This document shows, one piece after another, positions 34,030 to 46,739 of a stretch of 64,000 nucleotides of DNA. Position 1 is the first letter of the stretch. Each line of letters begins with the position of its first letter. Made by a program: the position numbers and the translations under genes. Source of the stretch: Corythucha ciliata (Eukaryota; Arthropoda; Insecta; Hemiptera; Tingidae); contig CM075938.1 of assembly GCA_038030265.1 (NCBI GenBank), positions 18,391,009 to 18,455,008 of the forward strand. Direction: 5' to 3'. The notes below the pieces were generated by a model that had not been told where the DNA came from, did no database searches, and was given only the letters and a program-made list of their open reading frames with translations.

Positions 34030-34131
34030 TCAAACATGCTTCAAACCACTTTGAGCGCATAATTTGTTGAACAATTCTCTTGGCAACGGCTTGGTGAGAA
34101 TGTCGGCCAGTTGCAGCTCGCTTGGAACATG
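34030..34131 (-). pseudogene. Copia polyprotein C-terminal tail, copy 2
   Basis: Same ADILTKPLPRE peptide and stop as at 21224-21325, the same junction to family A. Confidence 0.7.
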
Positions 34132-35820
34132 GAGTATGTGTACCGAATATGATGCTTCTAGAATCAACTGGTGATTTATAGTGATTTTTTGACCATTTCA
34201 ACCCCTATTTTCCCCCCCTTCACCTCGACCTATTTGGCCCAAATGCAATACCGACCGGGGTCTTACGACTACTGATTTTTGTGCCAAAGCAAGTTCCGCT
34301 AAATTGATTTCTTCGAGAGTTATCGTGCTAACAAGCCCACACACTTACTTCCACTCCGGGGGCAACACCCCCTACCCTTCGACTTTTTTAAAAAACTAAA
34401 ATAGGAATCAAAGCCTACTCTAACATGGAGTATACGTACCGATTATGATGCTTCTAGAATCAACTGGTGATTTGTAGTGATTTTTTGACCATTTCAACCC
34501 CTATTTTCCCCCCCTCCACTTTGACCGATTTGGCCCAAATGCAATACCGACCGGGGTCTTATGACTACTGATTTTTGTGCCAAAGCGCGTTTCGCTAAAT
34601 TGATTTCTTCGAGAGTTGTCGTGCTAACAGGACCACATGCTTACTTCCACTCCGGGGGCAACACCCCCTCCCCTTTGACTTTTTCAAAAAATTAAAATGG
34701 GAATCAAAGGCTACTCTAACATGGAGTATACGTACCGAATATGATGCTTCTAGAATCAACTAGTGATTTATAGTGCTTTTTTGACCATTTCAACCCCTAT
34801 TTCCCCCCCTCCACCTCGACCGATTTGGCCCAAATGCAATATCGACCGGGGTCTTATGACTACTGATTTTTGTGCCAAAGCGCGTTTCGCTAAATTGATT
34901 TCTTCGAGAGTTGTCGTGCTAACAGGACCACATGCTTACTTCCACTCCGGGGGCAACACCCCCTCCCCTTTGACTTTTTCAAAAAATTAAAATGGGAATC
35001 AAAGGCTACTCTAACATGGAGTATACGTACCGAATATGATGCTTCTAGAATCAACTAGTGATTTATAGTGCTTTTTTGACCATTTCAACCCCTATTTCCC
35101 CCCCCTCCACCTCGACCGATTTGGCCCAAATGCAATATCGACCGGGGTCTTATGACTACTGATTTTTGTGCCAAAGCGCGTTTCGCTAAATTGATTTCTT
35201 CGAGAGTTGTCGTGCTAACAGGACCACATGCTTACTTCCACTCCGGGGGCAACACCCCCTCCCCTTTGACTTTTTCAAAAAATTAAAATGGGAATCAAAG
35301 GCTACTCTAACATGGAGTATACGTACCGAATATGATGCTTCTAGAATCAACTAGTGATTTATAGTGCTTTTTTGACCATTTCAACCCCTATTTCCCCCCC
35401 TCCACCTCGACCGATTTGGCCCAAATGCAATATCGACCGGGGTCTTATGACTACTGATTTTTGTGCCAAAGCGCGTTCTGCTAAATTGATTTCTTCGAGA
35501 GTTGTCGAGCTAACAAGACCACACACTTACTTCCACTCCGGGGGCAACACCCCCTCCCCTTTGACTTTTTCAAAAAATTAAAATGGGAATCAAAGGCTAC
35601 TCTAACATGGAGTATATGTACCGAATATGATGCTTCTAGAATCAACTGGTGATTTGTAGTGATTTTTTGACCATTTCAACCCCTATTTTCCCCCCCTCCA
35701 CTTTGACCGATTTGGCCCAAATGCAATACCGACCGGGGTCTTATGACTACTGATTTTTGTGCCAAAGCGCGTTCCGCTAAATTGATTTCTTCGAGAGTTA
35801 TCGTGCTAACAAGAAAACGG
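34126..35820 (-). repeat. 295-bp tandem array inside a family-A element
   Basis: The word AACATGGAGTAT occurs at 34126, 34422, 34718, 35013, 35309 and 35604, a spacing of 295-296 bp. Units contain GCCAAATGCAATACCGACC and GAGAGTTGTCGTGCTAACA. The middle units are almost identical, so expansion is recent. The single-copy tail seen in other family-A copies is missing; the array abuts the Copia tail instead. Confidence 0.9.
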
Positions 35821-36249
35821 TCATAATATTATATGTATATACATATATATGAATCCTGGGGGCTTATTCTGTAAAACATCGAAGCTTTTACACGTTGCCT
35901 AGAAAGCAATGTTGCTATGGTAGAACTGTTGAAATCTGTTTGTTGCTTTTCCGCATTGCAGTTTTAGAGAATACCGATTTAGCAACATTGAAAATCGACT
36001 TCGGAATAATAACCAAAGAACTATACTGGAGGAGACCAAGCCATTAAATATGCACTGAAAGAAAATAAAATACGCATTTGAACGTCTGTAAATTCAATTT
36101 AAAATTGCCTTTATTGCTGTCAAATAATAAATTATATTGAATTGCGAACAGCTTGTTTTTCATATCGTTAAGGGAGAGTTCAAAAATGTAAATAAGGCAG
36201 CAGTGAGGATCATATCACGTAGCACGTGTAAACGTGCGGTTTCTTTAGT

Positions 36250-37874
36250 CTATACTGTGTTCATCGTAAGAGTGAACGCTCTTGAACCCATTTTCGTTAT
36301 TTTCACGCAGGCTCCTCCTACTTTTTTTCCCTCTTCATTGTAACCGGACCTCTCGGTCTGTGCACAACTAATCTAGAAACTAACTTGAGGAGGACTTATG
36401 AAGTCTTTTCTTTGTTTCACTTGCTATTAAGCTGTGTTCTGGTGCGTTTGTGTGATTTCCTTTTTTATTATTTCTGACTTCCTGACTTTCCTGATTATTT
36501 CAAACGTCCTTTTCAGGACGCTCCCTCTGTTAGCTTGTCTAACTTTTCCTTGTCATTTTTTCGTTTTTATTTTCTCCGATTATCCCGATCTTTCAATTCC
36601 GTTTCGTTTTTCCTACTTACCTGTTCTTCGGAAATTTTTCTCGTTTTTCCTGCATCCTTTACGCAATTAGCACATCCGGAATCAAGTTGCATAGACTCTA
36701 TTTGACAATGGACGGTGTTTTCGTACAAGAAGACGAAATTGTCTTAAAAAAAAAATTTGTCTGACTACCACGACGAAATGAATTGCGATAACTTTCTGGA
36801 ATGGTTTACAACAACTCTTCCTCTGCTGGAGAACAACGCCGTGATTGTCATGGACAACGCTCCTTATCACTCAATGAAAGCTGAGAAAATACTAAACTCA
36901 TCGTGGAAAAAAGCAGCAATCATGGAGTGGATTACAAGCAAGGGTCAAGAAGCAGGTGCTACTATGTTGAAGCCAGAACTCCTGGAACTTACCAAACAGT
37001 TGAAAGGGGACTACGAGAGGTATATTGTCGACGAGGTTGCAGAACAACATGACAAGACTGTCCTAAGACTTCCACCTTACCATTGCGAGCTAAACCCAAT
37101 AGAGCTGGCATGGGCAATGGTCAAGGGACACGTCAAGAAAAATAATACTTCTTTCAAATTGTATGATGTGAAGAAGCTTCTCGAAGAAGGCAATGAGAGG
37201 GTCACAGCAGAAAACTGGTGGAACTTCGTCAAACATGTCATCGTGGAAAAAAACAAATTATGGGAGACTGACGATATCTTGGACAAATTGACTGACGACT
37301 TACCGCGGCTCATCAAAAGAGATGACAGCGCTGGCGAAAGTTCAAAAATTGACGACGACTAACTAAAATATTAAATAAAAATAAAATAAAAAACTTCTAG
37401 TCATCAATGTTCCTTAATTTTGGATGAATGTCGCCTACTTTTATAATTAATGTTTGCGTGTTTTATTACGACGTTGTAACGCCTAGCGGCGATAACTATA
37501 ACAAAAAATATAAGCGTATCAGAAAAACATAATATGTATATGTGAAAAAAATGAAGACATTCTCGTGAATAAATTGACTCTTTGCTGTAATTTTTGTATC
37601 CGACCTATAAGCAACTCAATCAAAGAATGCACGGGTGCGAACGCAAAGTTTGTTGGTTCTAAAAGTGAAAAACTGAAAGCTCAAGGGGCTGTAAAAGTAG
37701 AGAGCTCGAGGAGCTGTAGGAGTAGAGAGCGTAGAGAGTTCCCAACATAGTTGTCATCTTTTTGGCTTGCAGTAGACCCAAGCCCGTCTTTCGCGTAAAA
37801 TTTCCCTCCTAAACCGTGGGGAACCACCCACCTGCGCCAACAGCGTTCACTCTTACGATGAACGCAGTATATAG
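36250..37874 (+). mobile_element. IS630/Tc1-type element with short inverted flanks
   Basis: GTTCATCGTAAGAGTGAACG at about 36259 and its complement at about 37845 flank the transposase frame as a ~35-bp inverted repeat. Whether these are true termini is uncertain. Confidence 0.45.
36760..37362 (+). pseudogene. DDE_3 (IS630/Tc1-like) transposase, C-terminal half
   Basis: About 200 residues: DYHDEMNCDNFLEWF, then VIVMDNAPYHS (second catalytic Asp), LPPYHCELNPIELAWAMVK (catalytic Glu in NPIE) and an acidic C-terminus ending SSKIDDD. These are hallmarks of the DDE_3 transposases common as repeated uncharacterised genes in arthropods. The N-terminal helix-turn-helix and first Asp are missing. A run of ten A just upstream (about 36746-36755) marks the break; a short frame starting MDGVFVQEDEIV lies before it. 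The remaining half is uninterrupted, so decay is recent. Confidence 0.78.
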
Positions 37875-38375
37875 CGGGAGCGTACTATGATTCCTCACGC
37901 CCAAGTAGCCACGAAGAATCGAGCACTAGTAGCTAGAATCTACCCGAGTAATGTGGGAAATCAGCAGCGTGCCTCTTCACGACGATTGAGAGGCGAGGAT
38001 CGAGGAAAACTCCCGAAGATGAGAGCGAACAATATTGATGAGAATGCCATGGATGAAAATGCCGACGTCTAAACCATTCAAGACAGGACTAGCGGCTTTC
38101 TCGACCACACAACACTCTCATCTGAGACTTCGAGCTAGAATACTTCTCGCTGTGGGCTGATCCTCCACAAGCTGCTGCGCCGGAAGTCAGAATGGCGAAG
38201 ATCAGAAGCGCGAGCTGAGATAAGAAACTTTCGACGTTCTTATCCCATGACAGACTTGAATAAAAAAGCTAGCCCGAGGAAAGTTAAAATTCACAATGAT
38301 AACGGGGTTTGATAAAGATGAAAGCAACACTGCAATCGAATTTGTCGATATAGCAACAGAGTCTGGTGGTGCTAC

Positions 38376-40221
38376 CCCAGATAGCAAGCAATATCCTAGG
38401 AATGTTCCCACATTCTTCGATTTCGAATGTGAATAATCTGAACAACATGAGATTATTCTTATATTATATAAGTTTTCCTAGAATATTCTGATACTAAATG
38501 ATTCGATTATCCTTAGGTGGGTTCAAAAGGATTATGCCTGGAACATTCGTAGCGGAACATGATTATCTTATTTTGAATAATTAACCTAGGTATGTTCTTT
38601 TAGCAGTTTCTAAGAATTAAATGTTACATCCATCGATCTCCGTAATTTTTGTCGTGAGATTGATGCCGGCATAAAGCCGTTTCGGTTTTTATATGAAATT
38701 AGAAATCCCAAATAAATGCTGAGGTTCAGTTTCACTTTTTTTTAGTGCATTTCATTCAAAAAATACACTATTGGTCTCGCCCTGATAATCGCACATGTGG
38801 GTTATGATACTTTTTATTATTATTATTATTATTATTTTTTTAGGCATTGACTACTGAGGCCATTAGCCTTCACGCAAGTAGGCATTTTAATTACATTCTA
38901 TATTCTCTGTTCTGCGCCTGTCAGCCTCCGCTCATGGCTTCAAGCGCATTATTATTATTATTCGAAACAAGATGATCATGTTCCGCTACGAATGTTCCAG
39001 GCATAATCCTTTTGAACCCACCTAAGGATAATCGAATCATATAGTAACAGAATATTAGGATTTATTATTTAATAAGTATATAAGGTTATTGGACGGACCA
39101 GCGTCATCGGTTTCGTTTCTTGAAAAAAAAAAAAATGCAAAGGTTTCCGTTTCACCATCCATCTCACCCCTATCCGCACTCAAACATTAAAAGTTCGTAC
39201 CCTGTTGTTATTATGATGTGTGCTTGTGTGGTGTTGATCGGTAAAGTTCGTGTCAGTGGGTGGGGGTGTGGTGGGAGGTCTTCGACTCTCCGATACTCCG
39301 ATTCGTCCATTTTGCTCTCCTCTCTACGACAGAACAGACGCGGGAACTCTTTCTTAACTTTCTGGTTCTTTCTACAAGCACAAATCAACGTGGCTCGAGC
39401 CCATCTAGTTTTTCTGCTCGAATTTTTTCGGGCACGCCTAAAATTGGAAAACGTGACATCATTTGATTTGTAGGTAAGGCGACAATTTGCTTGTTAACCT
39501 TTAAATCTGATTGTACATGTTTGTTTAATATAATTTGCAGGTGCAAGTTTCACGACTAATTCGTCATTAATTGGTCCTACGTCGATATTTATTTTTCTGC
39601 CTGTCAACTTTTCTCAGCGACCAATTTTCGGTGATCGAGCCAGTAGCTACAAGTAATATACTGAAGTAAAGTGTGTATTTCGGATTGTACGATAATTGTG
39701 GGATTTTGTTTTCAGGCCCGCGTCGTCTATGTCCCATCGACGCGTCGTATTATTTTCTTGGCGTTCTGTTAGTGTGTAGTTGTTTCTCAGCGTGTTTTTT
39801 TTTTGTAGTGTCAGTATTTTTTCATTCGTTTCCAAATTGTATGCATCATAAATTAAAAATAAAGTAAAATAATTCTCTTCCGTGCGAATATTCTTTTGGA
39901 ACATTTACGGAATATATACAACATGTCCCGTTTGGGCCTCCTTATAATATTCGTACCCGACACTATATATCTGAATATTCTAGAGCGATTCTAAAAAAAC
40001 ATTCTTTGAACGTTCAAACTTATCCTTCTGAATATATTCCACGAATCTTCTAGTAGAATATTCCGTTGGAACATTCACGGATTATATACAACCTGTCCCG
40101 TCTGGACCTCCATACAATATTCGCAAAAAAACCAATATCTTCCACGAATATTCTTGGAAAAAAGGTAAATTCCAAAAAGATAATCAAGGAACATTCGGGT
40201 AATATTTCCTTGCTATCTGGG
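38376..40221. mobile_element. 1.85-kb element with CCCAGATAGCAAG ends
   Basis: CCCAGATAGCAAGCAATATC at the left and CTTGCTATCTGGG at the right. Inside, 38496-38570 and about 38966-39045 form an inverted pair (GAACATTCGTAGCGGAACAT), and AATATTCNNNGGAACATT words repeat to the right end. A family-A head fragment (about 38741-38815) and (ATT)n tracts lie in its middle. No gene recognised. Confidence 0.55.
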
Positions 40222-40379
40222 ACTATAATAACCTACGTACTAAAGAAATACTCCTTAGCAACGTTGCTTCAAATTCATTGTTTCTAAAATTGCAGAATGC
40301 CGAATAGCAACGTTTCTATGATGGATAGCAACATTGCAATCGAAATTTGATTGCTATCGTGTTAGAGAATAAGGCCCCA

Positions 40380-40518
40380 GGGGCCTTATTCACTAACTTT
40401 TTTCATCATTGCTTTTTTCAAAAATCATATGTTTCCGTTCAGTTTTCTTAATTTTATGAATGAGATTTCAACGTTTCTTCCAAAGCAACGTTTCTATTTC
40501 GTTAGAGAATAAGGCCCC
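40380..40518. mobile_element. 139-bp MITE, GGGGCCTTATTC ends
   Basis: GGGGCCTTATTCACTAAC and GTTAGAGAATAAGGCCCC are inverted ends. It sits directly after the larger element with the same type of end, separated by AG. Confidence 0.7.
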
Positions 40519-40960
40519 AGGAGACCACTGAATTCGTGTTCTAGAGGTTCTGAAACGTGAAAAAAACATGACATGACCCACGTTTGCCACCATCACGAAG
40601 AGACCAATAGTGCATTTTCTGAATGAAATGCACTAAAAAATCCGCATGTTGCACCATGCTGGGATGTTTGAGAGGATTCCCACAGTAGAACTTAACCCTT
40701 GAATGGACTTTTACTGCGGTCAGTTTCGCAGGTCAGGTTGGCCGTGTGGGCGCGGTCCCTGGGAAGCCTGCTGTTGTCGTCAAGAGCGCGGAACACTGGA
40801 GAGGACGGAATTGAAGAGAAAATGACAAAGAGGAAGAAAGATGAAGAATTGAGTCAGATGTTTTTAAAAAGTGGAGATTTACAAGCAAAGTTGTACAGAA
40901 CCCAAGTTCTTCCACTCATCACGATCGCTATGGTAACGGTGGTCATTTATGAAATTTGAA
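40519..40960. repeat. Family-A 5' end (inverted) plus block C, copy 2
   Basis: 40519-40637 is the complete inverted family-A head including its hairpin. Block C follows (40657-40855 like 24360-24572). From about 40943 it joins sequence found also at 27497. Confidence 0.6.
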
Positions 40961-41004
40961 ATTTAATCCCGCCAGAGCGCTCTTCCAACATTTGGTCTCA
41001 ACTT

Positions 41005-41935
41005 TTAGTGCATTTCATTCTGAAAATGCACTATTGGTCTCGTCGTGATGGTGGCAAACATGGGACATCTCACGTTTTTTTCACGTTTCAGAACCTCTAG
41101 AACACGAATTCAGTGGTCTCCAGGATTCATATACAGGGTGTTAACATTAAGGTCGCACCACCGGCCAGGGTTTCGAATCAGCTTATTAGCGAGGAAACTT
41201 AATTCCGGAAGTATTGGTGATAATGGTGATGTAGTCAGAAAATTACGTTTTTTCCCCAATAAGCTGATTTAAAACGTAGTAGATATCGTCAGATCTGGAT
41301 AAAAATAGGCTCTTTAAATAGAAAATTTTGTGCTCTTTCCAATGGGCACATCATTTTTGCCATTGCAACAATTATTGCGCGTGCAACTAGCTGTTTCTGA
41401 AAAAATCAGAAAATTGCGGATATCTCGGAAACAAAGCGGAATTTCGGAAAAGTGCAAATAGTCATTTCGATCAGAAATGAGTTGCCCCTTCACTGGTTTT
41501 TCTCTGTCCAGTCGCTTTTTGTACACCCTGTATATAATATTATGGCCGTTTTCTTGTTAGCACGATAACTCTCGAAGAAATCAATTTAGCGGAACGCGCT
41601 TTGGCACAAAAATCAGTAGTCGGTATTGCATTTGGGCCAAATCGATTCGACTTGGTTGTGGGGGGGGGGGGTAATATGGGTAATAACTGGTAAAAAAAAT
41701 CACTAGAAATCACCAGTTGATTCCAGAAGCATTATATTACGATGATTCCATTTTGAAGTAGCCTTTGATTCCCATTAAGTTCAGCTTAAACAAACCCGGC
41801 AGCAATCAGTACGATTGAGGGTCAAACATTGACGAAACAAATCATGGTCTCAACATTACTACTTCTGGGACGGCTTAGGGTATCCATATACAAAATGAAA
41901 TGCACTCTTTCCGACCGCCAGCTGCCGGAGCGAAT
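41005..41935 (+). mobile_element. Family-A element with one internal unit
   Basis: Complete head (AGTGCATTTCATTCTGAA) and tail (ATGAAATGCACTCTTTCC), one 295-type unit, and a 397-bp MITE inserted at its TATA stretch. With the inverted copy on the other side of block C it forms an inverted pair. Confidence 0.7.
41134..41530. mobile_element. 397-bp MITE with CAGGGTGT ends
   Basis: CAGGGTGTTAACATT at the left and GTACACCCTG at the right, flanked by TA. Short terminal repeats, unlike the two long-arm relatives at 21556 and 22837. Confidence 0.65.
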
Positions 41936-42895
41936 TTTTAAAAAAAAATAAAGTGTCTGCTTCACAAACTACATATGAAGCAAATAAAATTACAGCTGAC
42001 TTTTGGAAATTTTTCATTTTCACTGATAGAATATTTATTCATAATTTCGATTCTTTTCCATCATTTTCTTTACAAAACAATTGATTTCAACTTCAATTCT
42101 GTCGTGTTTCTTTCCCCGGTGTAAAACCCAGCATAGCTAGAGGAACTGTAGATAAATGTCCGCCGTTAGTGAATCGAAGGTAGAGCGTAAATTTTCAAGG
42201 TAAAAGTTCAAGGCGGGTTTGAAGTTATTTTGGGGACAAAATTTGGAAAATGTATACAAAGCCTTGTTTTGTACAATTTTATATAGATTGGAATGAGTAC
42301 TTGAAATCCTAGCAGCACAAATAAGGCGTGGAAAAACATGCCATGTACTCGTCGAAGGCTGTTTGGAGGGGGCGAGGTATACTATCTGCGTGAAACTCGC
42401 CCTCAACGTTCGGTCTGCAGAGGGGATGGAAGAAACACCAGGCTCACCTGCCGCTTGAGAATGCCCAGGATCTCGCTGCACTTGACAAAACATCGTGAAA
42501 CAACACCGTTTCAATAGATACAATAAACTTTTTTTGGCTCAACGGAAATCTTCTTCAGTTTTAGCCTGCTTGAACCATTCATCCACTATTCATTACTATC
42601 ATGTCGTGATTGACCCGATATTCATAGTTTTCAATTGGTTTAATAAACTATTATTTTTTTACGTGTTCATAAGCGTTTTCCGAACCGCCAAATTTTGGGA
42701 CCAAATGACATGTCGCACTCTGGTGGAAGCAATTTTCCCTCTAGCTTTAGTGACCACGCGTCACTACGACTTTCTTTACAAGAATAAAGAAATAAGAGCG
42801 TGAAAAGAAAAGTAGCTCTTAGGAGTGTCTGTGAAAAATGGTAGTCTACCTTGCTCTTCCACATATATTTCCTCAATGTTGCTTCGAGGAACAGA
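41936..42895. other. No recognised gene
   Basis: A minus-strand frame (42523-42137) ends in a plausible Phe/Leu-rich C-terminus before TAG, but no family could be recognised and there is no supporting splice or neighbour signal. Confidence 0.35.
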
Positions 42896-45480
42896 GAATT
42901 AGTTATTAGCGCTTTTTCCAAACTTCTAGCACGTTCTTGCCTAAAGACCTGCAAAAAAGCCGCGAAGTTGCCTCCAGAAGGGGCGAATTAGTATATTTAT
43001 CAATTTAAGCCTTCAGAATAGCGTTTTCGTGGGCAGAATTGAATATTCTGTTACACAATATGCTGAGCACCTTTAACATATTCTATCCTCCAGGTTGGGT
43101 GGACTGAAAATCGTTGAAAGGAGCAAAATCGCCGTCCAACCGGATAACAAGCTCTGATAAGGGTCCCGGGGTGGTCAGCGCTCCTCGCCCCTACCTCGGT
43201 ACGCCACTGCTACTGTTGGTCTCTGTGTTCTTAGAGCGAGCCACATTATAGTTGCAACAGTAGTGCGTTCAATAGGAATTCACCCCTCTGAAATGGACTC
43301 GTTTGGCGACAGGGACTATTATGCAAAGGTTATTTAAGAAAAAAAAATCCCCCACCCACTATACCGGCGCCCCCACCACTTTGTGGGCAGCCCTGATGAA
43401 ATCGGGGGACCCACGACTTGAGGTTCGGAAATATCCGAAAACCATAGTTTTAGCTGCGAAGCGAAGCGAAATCAAGAGAGAAATCACTGTAGTTGGGGTG
43501 ATTTTTTGGCTTGAATTCTAAAAGTCGGTAACATGGTTGCTCGGGCGACATGATTGAGAGAAAATAACAGCGATTTTTGCATTTTGTGGCTCAAATTCCA
43601 AAATAAATTGGTTAATTTGAGAAAAACCATGGGGTCGATTGGTCTGCTGTTAAAAGGGGAGAGGGAGGGCTTTCAGACCTGTAGCGGGGAAACTGGACAA
43701 GGTGAGGCACACGAGAGAGTTTGGCTTATTTCTAAAAAGGTACGAAGTGAACGTGAAATATGATCTTATCTGCAAACGTTGAGTCAACAAACTTACAATA
43801 AACGTGAGCCTAAAAACTGATCGTTCGACTCAGTAGCTTCAAACTTCAATAACCGGCTTATTTTCACGTCCCGCAAACTTCGTCTTTTAGGCTACGAAAT
43901 TCACGATTTTAACATAGTGCACGGTAGGCATGAACGCCAGCATAGTATGCCATTAACGGATGCATAAAAAGAGATGTTCTGCTGTATCTTTTCCCAGATT
44001 TGCGACTTTTCAATTCGAGTTTTTGAATGACAAAGTTTCTTCTTCTTTCTCCCTCTCACTCTCTTTTCCAGTCCGAAAATAAGTTCGATTCGATGAAATG
44101 GTAGTGGGAAGGGTTAGATTGTGATCAGTGGTGGTGAAGGGTAGGGGGACATTGCGGATTTTGCGGTCAGGAGTTTGCTGGAGTGCCTTCGGGCCTTCAC
44201 TCCTTTCGTCGTGCACCCCATCATGGTTGGGGGGGAACTAGTCAAACAGACATAAGCGAGGGCGCGGATTACTCGTCTCGCTCTACTTGAGCTTGGAGTT
44301 AGCGTTTTGGGCTAAGTGGTGGCGGCGGTGGGTGGTTGATGGTTGGTATCAAGGGTGGGGGGGGGGGTGTTCTTCTAAAAGAGCAAAAAAAAGAGTCAGA
44401 GTCTAACTGTTAGGAATGGAGGAGTGGTGGAGAGGTATTTATGTGATGAAGTGAGGAAGATGTTGTAGCATCGTGAGGGGGGTGGGGGTTGGAGTGAAGG
44501 GTTTGTTTGAGTTGAAGCCAACCAAAAGCGGCCCTGAGCACATATCTCGTGTTTGAAGCTTGGGTCTTCCAACCCTAAGCTAGTAGCCCCCACCATCCTT
44601 GAAACGTGGTAAGGGAGGAAAGGAGTGTTTGCTTTGAGGATCAAGAGCTTCGAGCATTGTGTTTGAAGAGCTTTAGGTGAGGGGCGAGGGCGGTATAAAG
44701 GGGTGACTGTCACCAGGAAGACGCTGCATTTTTTCATATAACACAACGAAAGTTATGCCTTAAGTAGCATACCTACTTAATGACTGACAATGGAAAATTT
44801 TTCGTATCCCACAAACGCTGCATTTAATTAAAGCCTCCGCATTTTGAATGGAGACTCACTGTGAAACCCTCAGGTTATTTAATTGTTGACGGTGTTTTAT
44901 CTACCTTTCCCCTCCCACCATTATCCTGATTCCCACACTGTCTCCCAGCCGTCAACCGCTTAAGCTTTCTCCCTATCCCCCAAGGAAGAACCCCAAGGTG
45001 TACCTGGAAGATAGCTTTACTTCAATTAAGTCGACTGCCTTTCACTTCATTAGACATGACCGGTTAAGAGAGTGTTAGCCAGTCATTAAACGTTGCATGT
45101 ACTGGAAGCGGGGAATTGGAAGGTCTTGATAAGCCTTTGGAAAATTGTGGAGGATGAGAATGATTTCGTGCCAATTGTCCCCGTGGACTTCTTAAATAGT
45201 TTTCGCGCTACCTGCATCGTAAATTGCCCATTACGATAACATGATTACTCCAGTAAGTTTAATTTTTCCTAACCTGGCACTTTACAGCTTCAGTTTTTGA
45301 AAACTGTACAGTAAAGGTTTGAAACTGACATGAATAGTAGATTACATTACAAGATTAGTAAGTGGTGCATTACCTGCGAGTTTTTTGTTTGGCGGACGAG
45401 GCTTGCCACTTTATAGTCGAGTAATGTACGTTATTTTTCGCGCGACCGCCATCGAATATTACCCAGTTTTATTCTTTTGA
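42896..45480. other. Non-coding; short array then unique sequence
   Basis: 42900-43040 is a short GCGAATTAGCG-type stretch with the GTTGCCTCCAGAAG landmark. About 43665-43795 resembles 50478-50597. An A18 homopolymer ends the region. Nothing else supported. Confidence 0.45.
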
Positions 45481-45569
45481 CAAAAAAAAAAAAAAAAAAA
45501 CACGTCTTAAGATATTTCTATAATCACGGATGAGGTAATAACATTTCAACAATTTTCATAACAATACAA

Positions 45570-46727
45570 TAATTTTCATTGTGATAACAATTTTGACCAG
45601 GAGGACTCAGAGAGTGAATATAGAGGATTACGTGCCAGACGCTCAGCAACAACTTTTTTAAACTTTCCCTTTTCAAGGTTCGTAACTTCAACGGGGAGGC
45701 GGTTATACAAATGTATGCCCACGTTAATGTAGGTGTTCTGGCTACAAGATAACCTGAACCTAGGGGCGATTAGAGTATTGGGATTTCTCAGGTTGTACAC
45801 AGCATTTTCTCTTTTCCGAAATTTGTCTTTGCCTTCATGAATGAAAACTAGGCATTAAAGAACGAATAATGCATAAACTGTGAGGATGCCTTTATCCCGA
45901 AAAAGTGGTCTGCAATGGTCACGTGACCTAAAAGCACACAGAGCCCTCACTGCTTTTTTTTTTAATCTTGAAAATTGTCCCGACCGCGCTGGAATTTCCC
46001 CACAGAAGGATACCAAATCTTATATGGGATTTGACCAGGCCACGATAAGCCAACAAGAGTGCATGTTCAGGCAAAAAAAGCCTCAACTTCCGGAGGCAGT
46101 AAACTGATTTAGTAAGTTTGCTTGCTAATTTCGATATACGAGGCCTCCAGCTCAAACTTGGATACAGCCAGATAACCAAATAGTTAACTGGCTCTGCTTC
46201 ATTGTCCTTTATTCTCTTATTTTTAAGGCCAAAAGATACGGTCGAAGTCTTCTTGGAACTCAGGAGCATGCTGTTCGCCGACAACCACTCGGAAGCTCTT
46301 TCCAAGAGGTGGGACGCCTTCTCTAATCTGCTCTCCTCATTGCTCGCTCGACTGCAGAGGGTCCAATCGTCGGCGAAAAGGGATGACATTGCCACTTTCA
46401 ATGTAGGAAGGCAATTCGTTCACTATCAAAAGGAACAACACGGGTCCCAAAACTGAACCCTGTGGGACACCGCACGACGCCTGGGAAACTCGCGAAGTGC
46501 TACCTTTGAAACAAGAGACTTGCCGGCGCTCACTCAGGAAAGATTCGAAAAAAGCGTACTCAGCCCCCAAAATACCATACGATTTAATTTTACCCAGAAG
46601 AATTTCGTGAGAGATGGAATCGAACGCCTTGCTTACATCACACAAAGTAATGGACGCCCATTCACCTTCCTCGAAAGACTGATCAGTAATCGTCGGCAGT
46701 AAATGACACAATCGGACAGTCCCCACC
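45570..46727 (-). pseudogene. Jockey-like LINE reverse transcriptase, truncated and frameshifted
   Basis: On the minus strand: SITLCDVSKAFDSISHEILL (motif with first catalytic Asp), SFLSERRQVSCFKGS, CGVPQGSVLGPVLFLLIVNE and SLFADDWTL (FADD catalytic box), then the thumb region to LAYRGLVKSHIRFGILLWG and a C-terminal block with YNRLPVEV. This order is that of non-LTR reverse transcriptases of the jockey type. Frame breaks lie just before FADD (about 46395) and at a poly-T run (about 45953-45964), and more between there and 45800. The 5' end (endonuclease and N-terminal RT) is cut at 46727, where a degenerate array begins. Inactive 5'-truncated copy. Confidence 0.85.
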
Positions 46728-46739
46728 CTGGCCTTGCAT

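Larger units (their letters stand above)
35858..40378. mobile_element. 4.5-kb composite insertion with GGGGGCTTATTCTG ends
   Basis: Splits the family-A copy between AATCCTGG and AGGAGACCAC. The ends GGGGGCTTATTCTG and GAATAAGGCCCC are inverted; inner blocks with AGCAACATTG are also inverted. It contains an IS630-type transposase region and a second nested element (38376-40221). Confidence 0.6.

Noticed and set aside
34763..35581. Repeated 75-residue frames
   Set aside because: They recur every 295-296 bp because the DNA unit repeats; the frame is not kept in other family-A copies.
42137..42523. Minus-strand 128-residue frame as a host gene
   Set aside because: No recognisable domain, no splice partner and no homologous copy in the window; length is within chance for this much sequence.
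44396..44746. Minus-strand 116-residue frame
   Set aside because: Composition follows a G-rich/C-rich tract; no family or context support.
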